In this document: piece after piece, positions 26,281 through 34,503 of the stretch
Numbering within the stretch: position 1 is the first letter of the stretch
Layout of the letters: each line of letters starts with the position of its first letter
NCBI RefSeq assembly: GCF_900142075.1
Contig: NZ_FQZO01000011.1
Span: 39,727-103,726, forward strand
DNA length: 64,000 nucleotides
Direction of reading: 5' to 3'
From: Clostridium amylolyticum
GTDB taxonomy: Bacteria > Bacillota > Clostridia > Clostridiales > Clostridiaceae
Made by a program: the position numbers and the translations under genes
Notes under the pieces: generated by a model
The model's database searches: none
Told to the model about the DNA's origin: nothing
Seen by the model: the letters and a program-made list of their open reading frames with translations, nothing else

Positions 26281-26607
26281 ATGGATGAATTAGAGCTAGC
26301 ATGTTTTCAAATTATATCAGCAGCAGGTATAGCCAAAAGTAGCTATATTGAAGCAATTAAGGAAGCTAAAAAAGGTAACTTTAACAAAGCAAGACTTTGT
26401 ATAGACGAGGGTGACGTAAATTACACACAAGGTCATAATGTTCATTCAAAGCTAATCCAACAAGAAGCAGACGATAAAAAAATAAACTTTAATTTGTTAC
26501 TATTACATGCAGAAGATCAATTAATGTCAGTTGAAACCTGCAAAATAATGGCTAGTGAGTTAATTGAGAGTTACGAACGTATTGTTGCATTAGAAAATAG
26601 AAGATAG
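26281..26607 (+). CDS. PTS lactose/cellobiose-family EIIA component
   Basis: A 108-aa EIIA of the lactose/chitobiose family, a helical protein that forms trimers. Phosphorylation is on His76 in LLLLHAEDQLM; the early FQIISAAGIAKSSY and the Asp/Gln-rich helix are typical. AGGAGGT precedes the start. With the EIIB and EIIC below it forms a complete disaccharide-type transporter. Given the muramidase-like and glycosylasparaginase genes in the operon, the substrate may be an amino-sugar disaccharide or glycosyl-amino acid. Confidence 0.93.
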   Translation: MDELELACFQIISAAGIAKSSYIEAIKEAKKGNFNKARLCIDEGDVNYTQGHNVHSKLIQQEADDKKINFNLLLLHAEDQLMSVETCKIMASELIESYERIVALENRR

Positions 26608-26648
26608 TTGATACAGTTAGTAAATAAATATGGAAGGAGGGAAATTAT

Positions 26649-26972
26649 ATGAAAAAAATTTATTTGTTTTGTAGTAATGGAATGTCTACAAGTATATTAG
26701 CAAGCAAAATGCAGGCTGCAGCTGATGAGAACTCATTACCAATTGAGGTTAAAGCATATCCACATAAGGATTTGGATGAGATTATTAAAAGCTTACACCC
26801 TGATTGCATTCTGCTTGGACCACAAGTTAAGTATTTGTATGAAAAGACTGTAAACGATTTTGGAGGAACTGGTATTCCAATCGCAGTTATCGATCCAACT
26901 GATTATGGTATGATGAATGCTAAAAAGGTTTTAAAGAATGCAATTAATCTAATCAAGGCTTCAAAGAAATAA
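26649..26972 (+). CDS. PTS lactose/cellobiose-family EIIB component
   Basis: A 107-aa EIIB with the phosphocysteine loop IYLFCSNGMSTSIL (Cys8), and the conserved LLGPQVKYLY segment around residue 55. It accepts phosphate from the EIIA encoded just upstream and phosphorylates the sugar as it passes EIIC. GGAAGGAGGG gives a very strong ribosome site. The order EIIA-EIIB-EIIC is compact and unbroken. Confidence 0.94.
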   Translation: MKKIYLFCSNGMSTSILASKMQAAADENSLPIEVKAYPHKDLDEIIKSLHPDCILLGPQVKYLYEKTVNDFGGTGIPIAVIDPTDYGMMNAKKVLKNAINLIKASKK

Positions 26973-27059
26973 CTTTGCAACAGTATAATTTGGTGATTAT
27001 TTTATTTTTCTATGAAAAATAAATGCTTAATTTCAATTATTACTAAGGGGGAAAAAAAT

Positions 27060-28415
27060 ATGCTTAAATGGTTAGAAAAAGTATTGCTTCCACTGGCTGA
27101 AGCAATCGGCAGAAACAAATATTTAATTGCCATACGTGATGGATTCTTATTATCAACGCCATTATTAATTGTAGGATCATTATTTTTGCTTATTGCAAAC
27201 TTCCCAATTCCAGCATGGATCAATTGGATAGAGTCTGTACCAGTAAATGGGGTTACATTAGCTCACTATTTTGGCAAACCTGCCGATGCAACATTTGCAA
27301 TTATGGCTATATTTGCTGTAATGGGTATTGGTTACTCATTTGCTAAGCAGATGAAGGTAAATCCTCTTTTTGGAGCGGCAGTATCTATTATGTCTTGGTT
27401 TTTAATTATGCCCTATGGTGTATCTGGAAAAGTTGCAGTTGATGGCTTAGAGGGTAAAGTTGATGTTTTTTTAAGAGGGGGACTTCCTCTTGGATGGGTA
27501 GGTGCTAAAGGAATATTTATTGGTATTATTTGTGCCATCTTAGCAGTACATATATATTCTTTTGCGGAGAGAAAAGGATGGACTATTAAGATGCCAGATG
27601 GTGTTCCACCTACTGTGGTGCAATCCTTTGCAGCCTTAATACCTGCAGGTCTTGTAATGACTGTATTCTTTGCAATTAACTTAATATTTGGTTTCTTTAA
27701 AACTGACGTTTTTACAATTGTATTTAAATTCTTACAGTTACCACTGATGAATTTAGGCGATACATTAGGTGCTATGGTTATTGCATATATCTTTTTGCAC
27801 TTATTCTGGTTCTTTGGAATAAATGGTGGTTCTGTAGTGGGTGCTGTATTCAATCCTATTCTTCAAACATTAACTGCGGAGAATTTAGAATTCTTTAAAA
27901 CTGGTGTTGGACAAGGGCATATTATCAATCAGCAATTCCAAGATTTATATGCTACATTTGGTGGATGCGGTTCTACATTATCACTAGTAATTGCTATGTT
28001 GCTTTTCTGTAAATCTAAACGAATTAAGGAACTTGGCACATTATCGCTAATTCCAGGTATCTTTGGAATTAACGAACCAATCGTATTTGGTCTGCCAATA
28101 GTTTTAAACCCATTGATGCTGATTCCATTTATGATAGTTCCCACTATTAACATTGTTATCTCATATATTGCTATGGCTTTGAAATTAGTTCCTATAACTA
28201 ATGGTATTAATATTCCGTGGACAACCCCGGTAGTTATTTCCGGTTTCCTAGCCACAAACTGGGTAGGTGCACTGCTTCAAGCCGCATTATTGGTTTTAGG
28301 TGTGCTTATATATATGCCTTTTATTAAGATTATGGATAAGCAATATTTAACTGAAGAAACAAAGGGAATTGAAGATGATGATTCTTTAGAAGATTTATCA
28401 TTTGATGACCTATAG
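27060..28415 (+). CDS. PTS lactose/cellobiose-family EIIC permease
   Basis: A 451-aa membrane protein of the ChbC/CelB type with about ten membrane segments. Landmarks include the N-terminal AIGRNKYLIAIRDGFLLSTP, WFFGINGGSVVG near residue 255 and PGIFGINEPIVFGLPIVLNP near residue 345, the sugar-binding region. ATG 27060 is chosen because AAGGGGGAA lies 7 nt upstream; a longer in-frame start at 27012 has no ribosome site. Specificity within the family (cellobiose, chitobiose, other glucosides) cannot be read from sequence; the neighbours point to N-acetylated glycans. Confidence 0.93.
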   Translation: MLKWLEKVLLPLAEAIGRNKYLIAIRDGFLLSTPLLIVGSLFLLIANFPIPAWINWIESVPVNGVTLAHYFGKPADATFAIMAIFAVMGIGYSFAKQMKVNPLFGAAVSIMSWFLIMPYGVSGKVAVDGLEGKVDVFLRGGLPLGWVGAKGIFIGIICAILAVHIYSFAERKGWTIKMPDGVPPTVVQSFAALIPAGLVMTVFFAINLIFGFFKTDVFTIVFKFLQLPLMNLGDTLGAMVIAYIFLHLFWFFGINGGSVVGAVFNPILQTLTAENLEFFKTGVGQGHIINQQFQDLYATFGGCGSTLSLVIAMLLFCKSKRIKELGTLSLIPGIFGINEPIVFGLPIVLNPLMLIPFMIVPTINIVISYIAMALKLVPITNGINIPWTTPVVISGFLATNWVGALLQAALLVLGVLIYMPFIKIMDKQYLTEETKGIEDDDSLEDLSFDDL

Positions 28416-28428
28416 GAGATGATTACAA

Positions 28429-28956
28429 ATGTCAATTAAAATCATGATGATTTATGATCAAATTCAAGCTGGTGCAGGTACTAAAGACGATAAAATGGTA
28501 CCACTAGGTACAAAGAAAGAACCTGTAGGGCCAGCAATCATGATGGAACCATTTTTAAAGGAAATTAGAGGCAAAGTCATTGTTTGTCTTTATTGCGGTA
28601 ATGGCACTTATTTAACTGATCCAGACGAAGTATCCAGAAAGTTTTGTGCCATGGTAAATAAAGTTAAGCCTGACGTGGTAATATGTGGCCCTGCTTTTAA
28701 TTACATAGATTATGCTAGTATGGCAGCAAGAGTTGCTTATGATATTATTCAAACAACAAAAATACCAGCTTTAGCTGCAATGTCAGTTGAAAATGAGGAA
28801 ACTATTGCTAATTATAAAGATAAAGTTAATATCGTAATTACTCCTAAAAAAGGTGGAACAGGACTGAATGATTCATTGCGTAATATATGTCTATTAGCTG
28901 AAGCTTTAGTTAATAAAGAAGATGTTACATCTTTAGCGGATAGAATTTGTTTTTAA
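28429..28956 (+). CDS. GrdB-related protein (glycine/betaine reductase component B family)
   Basis: A 175-aa protein matching the N-terminal part of the GrdB/selenoprotein B family: IMMIYDQIQAGAGTKDDKMV, then VICLYCGN-like VIVCLYCGNGTYL and DVVICGPAFNYIDYASMAAR. In true reductases a selenocysteine motif UxxCxxC lies further on; here the protein is short, has no in-frame TGA and lacks that motif, so it cannot be a normal Stickland reductase. It starts 13 nt after EIIC with GGAGATG, and an intraoperon terminator follows. Its chemistry is unknown; a C-N or C-O bond cleavage of an imported glycosyl-amino compound is speculation. Confidence 0.75.
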   Translation: MSIKIMMIYDQIQAGAGTKDDKMVPLGTKKEPVGPAIMMEPFLKEIRGKVIVCLYCGNGTYLTDPDEVSRKFCAMVNKVKPDVVICGPAFNYIDYASMAARVAYDIIQTTKIPALAAMSVENEETIANYKDKVNIVITPKKGGTGLNDSLRNICLLAEALVNKEDVTSLADRICF

Positions 28957-28960
28957 TTGA

Positions 28961-28990
28961 AAAAACCACTAACTTGATTAGTGGTTTTTC
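28961..28990 (+). terminator. Intraoperon terminator after the GrdB-like gene
   Basis: 12-bp perfect stem (28961-28972 and 28978-28989), loop CTTGA, ending in five T. It would reduce expression of the genes below relative to the PTS genes. Confidence 0.75.
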
Positions 28991-29026
28991 ACATTATATT
29001 ATTTTTACATAAAGGAGCAAATTGAT

Positions 29027-29983
29027 ATGTATGGAATGATTGCAACATGGCGTATGGCTTTTGAAGGTGTTACAAAGGGCACAGAAATACTGAAGCATGG
29101 AGGACATGCAGGGGATGCTATTGAAATTGCAATTAAAGAAGTAGAAAACTTTGAATTTTATAAGTCTGTAGGCTATGGCGGTCTACCTAATGAAGACATG
29201 GAAGTAGAATTAGATGCTGCATATATGGATGGCACTACATTTGATATTGGAGCCGTTGCGGCAATTAAGGATTTTGCAAATCCAATCAGTATTGCAAGAA
29301 GATTAAGTAAAGAGGAGGTAAATAATTTATTAGTGGGAGAAGGAGCGGAAAAGTTCGCTCATAAAGAAGGTTTTGAACGTAAAAACATGCTCACAGAGCG
29401 CGCTAAAATTCACTATCATAACCGTGTTAAAGAAGTAAAAGAACTTCAGCTAAAACCATATAGCGGTCATGATACTGTTGGAATGGTCTCCCTTGATGTA
29501 AATGAAAATATGATAGCTGGTACCTCAACAAGCGGTCTATTTATGAAAAAAAAGGGAAGAGTGGGCGATTCGCCTATTTGCGGTTCCGGGTTCTATGTAG
29601 ATTCTAAAGTAGGGGGAGCTAGTGCTACAGGATTAGGAGAAGATTTAATTAAGGGATGTATTTCCTATGAAATTGTACGTTTAATGAAAGAAGGTCATCA
29701 CCCTCAAGAGGCTTGTGAAATCGCTGTAAATAATTTAGATGAAGAACTAAAAATAAGAAGAGGAAAAGCAGGAGATTTATCATTAATTGCTATGAATAAT
29801 AAAGGAGAATGGGGAGTTTCTACTAACATTGAGGGATTTTCCTTTGTTGTTGCTAATCAGTTTCAAGAGCCAACGGTATATTTGACAAAAAATATCAATG
29901 GCAAATGCATTCATGAAGAAGCTAGCCAGGAATGGTTATACAATTATATGAAAACAAGAACTGCACCTTTAGTTAGAAAGTGA
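29027..29983 (+). CDS. N4-(beta-N-acetylglucosaminyl)-L-asparaginase (glycosylasparaginase)
   Basis: A 318-aa Ntn-hydrolase of the asparaginase-2 family. The autocleavage/catalytic site GHDTVGMVSLD places the nucleophile at Thr150, which becomes the N-terminus of the beta chain. GTSTSGLFMKKKGRVGDSPI is the substrate-binding stretch seen in glycosylasparaginases. These enzymes cut GlcNAc-Asn into amino sugar and aspartate. No signal peptide is present, so it acts inside the cell on imported material. It lies between the PTS genes and a dipeptidase, consistent with breakdown of glycosylated amino acids or peptides. Confidence 0.9.
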   Translation: MYGMIATWRMAFEGVTKGTEILKHGGHAGDAIEIAIKEVENFEFYKSVGYGGLPNEDMEVELDAAYMDGTTFDIGAVAAIKDFANPISIARRLSKEEVNNLLVGEGAEKFAHKEGFERKNMLTERAKIHYHNRVKEVKELQLKPYSGHDTVGMVSLDVNENMIAGTSTSGLFMKKKGRVGDSPICGSGFYVDSKVGGASATGLGEDLIKGCISYEIVRLMKEGHHPQEACEIAVNNLDEELKIRRGKAGDLSLIAMNNKGEWGVSTNIEGFSFVVANQFQEPTVYLTKNINGKCIHEEASQEWLYNYMKTRTAPLVRK

Positions 29984-29990
29984 GCTTATA

Positions 29991-31109
29991 ATGAAAGATA
30001 CCATTTTGAAAAAAGTTGATGAGTTAAGAGAACAAATAATTTCTGATATCATTGAAGTGGTAAGAATTGAAAGCGTAGAAGGCGAGCCAGAGACAGGAAT
30101 GCCATTTGGCAGAGGTATCAATAATTGTTTAAATAAGGCCTTGGAAATCGCTTATAAACTTGGCTTTCAGGTGAAAAATCTAGATGGATATGCAGGTTAT
30201 GCTCAATTAGGTAAAGGCGATGATTATATTGGTGTAATAGGACATCTAGATGTTGTGCCGGTAGGTGATGGATGGATTAAACCTCCATTCAGCGGCTATA
30301 TTAAAGAAGGAAGAATTTATTCAAGGGGAATTTTAGACAACAAAGGACCAATAATGTCATGTTTATATGCCTTATATGCCTGTAAAGAATGTCAGGTTGT
30401 TTTTAATAAACCAATCCGCATAATATTTGGGACTAATGAAGAAACTGGAATGAAAGATATTGAGTATTACCTGCAGAACGAAAGACCGCCGCTTATGGGG
30501 TGGACTCCAGATTGTAAATACCCTGTAGTTTATGGTGAAAGAGGCAGAGCAAAATTAAAAATATTAGGCGATCAAGCAGCTCTAAATGAATTTTTCAATT
30601 TTGTAACAAAATATTTTTTGAAAAGTAAGAACACTGGAGATCGGTTAGGTATTGACTACTTTGATAATGAATTCGGTAAGATGCAGATTCGTGAATATGG
30701 ACTAAGTATGGAGAAAGACAGGTGTGTATTTGATTTTGTTTTAAGCTATCCCGCCAGTACAACTGTTTCCCAAATTATGTCGCAAATAAAATCAAAAATG
30801 CCAGAAGACTTATCATTAGTATTGGTTCATAACTATGATCCAGTAAAATTTAATAAAGATTGCTTTTTAGTAAGAAAACTTAAAGAGGCTTATGAGGAAG
30901 TAACTGCATTTGATGGAACACCAGTTACTACAACAGGCGGAACCTATGCAAAATCTATGCCTAATATTGTTCCGTTTGGTCCAAGCTTTCCTGGACAAAA
31001 AGGAATTGGGCATAATCCTAATGAATGGATGGACATAGAAGATATTATAATGAACACAAAAATCTATGCATTGAGTTTTATAAAGTTAGCGGGTGAAGAT
31101 TGTGAATAA
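29991..31109 (+). CDS. M20-family dipeptidase (PepV/Sapep-like, short form)
   Basis: A 372-aa zinc peptidase. Metal and catalytic motifs: VIGHLDVVPVGDGW (His and Asp), ILDNKGP (bridging Asp) and FGTNEETGMKDIEYY (Glu pair); TTGGTYAKSMPN near the C-terminus is typical of PepV/Sapep. Those relatives run near 460-470 aa; this one has a reduced lid domain (about residues 180-270), which may alter substrate size. It begins 7 nt after the glycosylasparaginase stop and overlaps cutC by 8 nt. It would release amino acids from imported peptides, possibly muropeptide stems. Confidence 0.88.
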   Translation: MKDTILKKVDELREQIISDIIEVVRIESVEGEPETGMPFGRGINNCLNKALEIAYKLGFQVKNLDGYAGYAQLGKGDDYIGVIGHLDVVPVGDGWIKPPFSGYIKEGRIYSRGILDNKGPIMSCLYALYACKECQVVFNKPIRIIFGTNEETGMKDIEYYLQNERPPLMGWTPDCKYPVVYGERGRAKLKILGDQAALNEFFNFVTKYFLKSKNTGDRLGIDYFDNEFGKMQIREYGLSMEKDRCVFDFVLSYPASTTVSQIMSQIKSKMPEDLSLVLVHNYDPVKFNKDCFLVRKLKEAYEEVTAFDGTPVTTTGGTYAKSMPNIVPFGPSFPGQKGIGHNPNEWMDIEDIIMNTKIYALSFIKLAGEDCE

Positions 31110-31848
31110 AGTAGTAGAGATATGTTGTGGAAGCTATTATGATTGTTTACAAGCATATAAAGGAAAAGCAGATAGAGTAGAATTAAACAGTGCTTTATAT
31201 ATGGGAGGATTGACACCTAGCATTGCAAGTCTTGCCCTGACAAAAAAGAATACGCAGTTAAGGGTTATTTGTATGGCAAGACCAAGAGGGGCTGGGTTTT
31301 GCTACGGAAAAGAAGACTTTGAAACACTATTACTGGATATAAAGACTATGATGGAGTTTGGGGCAGATGGAATTGCCTTTGGATGTCTTGATGATACAGG
31401 CAATATCAATATTGAGCAAACAAAAGAAGCTATTGATTTAATTAAGTTTTATGGAAAAGATAAAGAAGTAGTATTTCACCGAGCTTTTGATTGCGTAAGT
31501 AATCCTTTTGAAGCAACTGAAACTTTGGTAAAGCTAGATGTAGATCGTATTCTGACTAGTGGATTAGAATCAAAAGCTATTCAAGGAATAGAACTGCTTA
31601 AAGGCCTGCAGATGAGCTATGGAGATGAAATTCAAATAATGGCAGGCAGCGGAATTAATGCAAACAATGCCAATAAGATTATGGAGTATACTGGCATAAC
31701 ACAAATACATAGTTCTTGTAAGTCATGGCTAAACGATAAAACTACTACAAAAAATAATGTTAGTTATGCTTACAGCAATAATGAGTATGCTTATGATGTA
31801 GTAGATTCTAAACTAGTTGAAGAGTTAGTTAAAGTAACTCACAAATAG
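31102..31848 (+). CDS. cutC: CutC-family TIM-barrel protein
   Basis: A protein of about 248 aa of the CutC family: VEICCGSYYDCLQAYKGKAD at the N-terminus, then VICMARPRGAGFCY and VVFHRAFDCVSNPFEA. Although named for copper tolerance in E. coli, this family is found widely with sugar-catabolic genes and its true reaction is unsettled. GTG 31102 is preferred because GGGTGA is 6 nt upstream; GTG 31093 is possible. It overlaps the dipeptidase gene. In this operon a role in glycan metabolism is more likely than in copper handling. Confidence 0.85.
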   Translation: MNKVVEICCGSYYDCLQAYKGKADRVELNSALYMGGLTPSIASLALTKKNTQLRVICMARPRGAGFCYGKEDFETLLLDIKTMMEFGADGIAFGCLDDTGNINIEQTKEAIDLIKFYGKDKEVVFHRAFDCVSNPFEATETLVKLDVDRILTSGLESKAIQGIELLKGLQMSYGDEIQIMAGSGINANNANKIMEYTGITQIHSSCKSWLNDKTTTKNNVSYAYSNNEYAYDVVDSKLVEELVKVTHK

Positions 31849-31948
31849 CATAGAAAACTTAGAACGGTAATTTTGTGTATAAAAATAGGGAAATTATTGG
31901 CTGTATATATTTAATAAGGTTTTAAAACTGAAAGGTAGGGATTTTATA

Positions 31949-33043
31949 ATGCATAGAATGGGTATTTCTCTTTATCCGGAACACTCAACAGAACAAATAG
32001 ATTATGAGTATATGAAACTAGCTGCAAAATATGGTTTTAATCGAATTTTTACATGCCTTTTGTCAGTAAGAGAATCAACAGAAATTGTGATTGATAAATT
32101 TAAAAGATTTATAGAACAGGCACATAATCTTGGATTTATCGTTGCGGTAGATACGAATATATCTGTATTTTCCAAAATGGGAGCTACACCTTATGATTTA
32201 AAGATATTTTCTGACATGAAAGTAGATATTATTCGCCTAGATGGGCATTTTGGTGAAATGGAGGACATAGCAATAACGCAAAATCCTTATGGAATAGCAA
32301 TTGAATTTAATGGAAGTTCAAACATAGCTTTGGATTTAATGATTGAAAGAGGTGCAAATACACATAACATGATTGTGTGCCATAATTTCTATCCTCAGAA
32401 ATATACAGGACTTGGATGGAATAAGTTTATGGAGTTTACTAATAAATACAAAGCATTAGGCCTTTCTGTTGCTGCATTTGTTTCCAGCAATAATGATAAG
32501 ACTTTTGGACCTTGGCCTGTATATGAAGGACTTCCTACTTGTGAGATGCATAGAGAATTACCTATAGATTTACAGGTAAGACATCTGCTTGCAACGAATA
32601 AAATTGATGATATTCTAATTGGAAATGCCTATGCAACTGAGGATGAACTAAAAGCAATATCGCAAGTTAATAAAACAAAAATTACATTCAAATTGGAGTT
32701 GGCAGATAATATTACAGAAGAAGAGGAAAACATCATATATAACTATCCTCATTTTGGTAGGGGTGATGCCTCAGATTATATGACTCGCAGCAGTATGCCA
32801 AGGTTAGATTATAAAAACAAAAGAATTCCTTACCGAAAGTATGATAAAGATTTCTTCCATAGGGGTGATGTGGTAATAGTTAATGATAATTTACCCCATT
32901 ATCGTGGGGAACTAGAGATTGTTACAAAAGACATTTCTAATGATGGTCAAAGAAATTTTGTTGCCAGAATACCTGAACAGGAGTTAATTTTATTAGATTT
33001 ATTGAAACCTGAATATCCTTTTGGATTTATCAAAATAAAATAG
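31949..33043 (+). CDS. mupG: DUF871 / MupG-like 6-phospho-N-acetylmuramidase
   Basis: A 364-aa protein of the DUF871 family, whose S. aureus and Bacillus members (MupG) cut MurNAc-6-P-GlcNAc taken up by the PTS. N-terminal TIM barrel (MGISLYPEHSTEQIDYEY; RIFTCLLS; VDTNISVF; IRLDGHFG; HNFYPQKYTGLG; GPWPVYEGLPTCEMHR) is followed by a small cyclophilin-like domain (about 250-364; PHFGRGDASDYMTRSSMPR and HRGDVVIVND). It closes the second PTS island. Its product MurNAc-6-P could be used by the MurQ encoded at 17317. A 100-nt gap precedes it, so it might also have its own promoter. Confidence 0.88.
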   Translation: MHRMGISLYPEHSTEQIDYEYMKLAAKYGFNRIFTCLLSVRESTEIVIDKFKRFIEQAHNLGFIVAVDTNISVFSKMGATPYDLKIFSDMKVDIIRLDGHFGEMEDIAITQNPYGIAIEFNGSSNIALDLMIERGANTHNMIVCHNFYPQKYTGLGWNKFMEFTNKYKALGLSVAAFVSSNNDKTFGPWPVYEGLPTCEMHRELPIDLQVRHLLATNKIDDILIGNAYATEDELKAISQVNKTKITFKLELADNITEEEENIIYNYPHFGRGDASDYMTRSSMPRLDYKNKRIPYRKYDKDFFHRGDVVIVNDNLPHYRGELEIVTKDISNDGQRNFVARIPEQELILLDLLKPEYPFGFIKIK

Positions 33044-33552
33044 TTTTTATTAACTGTTGCTCTTGTGCTTTTTTACTATTTATGGTTAATAAATCAAGTG
33101 TATCTATAATAGATCTATATTAATATAATTACCACAGAAATTATTTTTTGACTTTTCAACTTCCTGTAATATGCTGATGTATAGAGTAGAGGAAGAGAAC
33201 AAAGATAAAAGAATGACAAAACTTACTGGGCAAATACAACAACTGCGTAGCTGTTGCATACACCATGAAACCCCTGGACTAATTTAATTAGTTGGGGTTT
33301 TTTATATGTATAAGTTTAGAATAAGTAAGAGTGAACCGTACCATAAATAAGCGAGGCTTTTATTAAAATTGGATGAGGTTAACTTCACTAAATATATTTA
33401 TTATAATAAAAGCAAGTCAAAAATTTGTTATCTAATTTGTAATTTATTTAACAAATTTATATAGTTAAGGTTATAGAGTAGAAAATTATAGATTACAATT
33501 TAGGTATATGGGTTATATATAATTGCATAAATGTATTTGGAGGAAGAGGCAA
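33044..33552. other. Intergenic region, possible structured leader
   Basis: No coding frame is seen. Around 33240-33260 a hairpin CAACAACT/AGCTGTTG (one mismatch) is followed by the terminator at 33268-33304, so a short transcript (33170-33304) ending there is possible. It does not match a riboswitch class I know. 33305-33552 holds AT-rich promoter-like sequence for the MerR gene. Confidence 0.35.
33268..33304 (+). terminator. Terminator downstream of the MupG island
   Basis: AAACCCC and GGGGTTT arms with an inner ACTAA/TTAGT pairing, followed by a T-run. It lies 225 nt after the mupG stop, so it may belong to a separate short RNA. Confidence 0.75.
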
Positions 33553-34386
33553 GTGTTTAGGATTGGAGAATTTTCAAAATTAACTCAAGTTTCTATTAGA
33601 ATGTTAAGATATTATGATGACGTTGGTATTTTAAAACCAGCTAAAATTAATAATGAAAATGGATATAGAATGTATTCAGTAGAACAAACAAAAGTTTTAA
33701 GTAAGATAATCTTTTTAAGAGACATAGGGTTTAGTACTGAGGAAATTTCTCATGCATTAAAGCATTGGGATAGTGAATCTTTAAAGAAAGAATTTAGACG
33801 TAAAGAAGAAGTTATTAAAGAAGCAATAAGGATTGAAGAGCAGAAGTTAGAGAAATTAAGAGGAGCAATGTGGGAAATAGATGATAATAAGGATTTTAAC
33901 TATAATGTCGTGATAAAATCTATTCCATTTTATAATGTTATTTCAATTCGGAAGATTGTACCAAACTATTTTTCAGAAGGTGAACTTTGGCATTTATTAT
34001 GTGAACATATTAAAAAAGAAAATTTAAATATAAAAGATAGTAACCATAGCTTTGCCATATATCATGATAATGAATATAAAGAAATAGATGTAGATATTGA
34101 GGTATGCATAGTAACAGAAGAAAAGGGAATAGAAAAAGATGGAGTTAGTTTCCGTAAAACAGAAGCTTTTGATTTGGTTGGAGCTACAATGGTTTATGGG
34201 CCTTATGAGAATATTTCAGGTGCATATAAATCATTTGTGAATTGGTTTGATGAAAATAATCAATATGAAATAAGTGGACTGAGTATGCAGGTATGCCATA
34301 AAGGACCTTGGAATGAGAAAAATCCAAAAAATTATTTAACAGAAATACAGATACCCATTAGAATTAAGTCACAATCAAAAAAGTAA
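33553..34386 (+). CDS. MerR-family regulator with GyrI-like drug-binding domain
   Basis: A 277-aa activator of the BmrR/TipA-like group: MerR winged helix (residues 1-70; FRIGEFSKLTQVSIRMLRYY), a linker helix with Lys/Glu-rich coiled coil (75-120), and a GyrI-like effector domain (about 125-277) ending in YLTEIQIPI. GTG 33553 is chosen because GGAGGAAG lies upstream; an in-frame ATG at 33523 precedes that site. The next gene has a promoter with the MerR-type 19-bp spacer, making it the likely target. The ligand is probably a cationic or aromatic drug. Confidence 0.9.
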   Translation: MFRIGEFSKLTQVSIRMLRYYDDVGILKPAKINNENGYRMYSVEQTKVLSKIIFLRDIGFSTEEISHALKHWDSESLKKEFRRKEEVIKEAIRIEEQKLEKLRGAMWEIDDNKDFNYNVVIKSIPFYNVISIRKIVPNYFSEGELWHLLCEHIKKENLNIKDSNHSFAIYHDNEYKEIDVDIEVCIVTEEKGIEKDGVSFRKTEAFDLVGATMVYGPYENISGAYKSFVNWFDENNQYEISGLSMQVCHKGPWNEKNPKNYLTEIQIPIRIKSQSKK

Positions 34387-34440
34387 TGGATTAGTTTATG
34401 CTTGTTCATTGTTTTTTTGATTATGACTAAATAAAAAATA

Positions 34441-34471
34441 TTGACTCTCACATTATGGTAGGGATTATTAT
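34441..34471 (+). promoter_or_regulatory. MerR-type promoter with 19-bp spacer before the TrmO-UvrA fusion
   Basis: TTGACT (34441-34446) and TATTAT (34466-34471) are 19 bp apart with a CAT-T-ATG dyad at the centre of the spacer, as in BmrR/BltR-type promoters. It is 33 bp before the fusion-gene start and directly downstream of a MerR/GyrI regulator. Confidence 0.65.
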
Positions 34472-34503
34472 CAGTAATATATCAATGGCAAAGGAGAGTT
34501 TTT

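Noticed and set aside
28429..28956. Selenoprotein
   Set aside because: No in-frame TGA and no UxxCxxC motif, so there is no reason to call a selenocysteine.
33170..33304. T-box leader
   Set aside because: The start GATG...AGAGTAGAGG looked T-box-like, but there is no TGGNACCGCG antiterminator bulge and no tRNA-related gene downstream.
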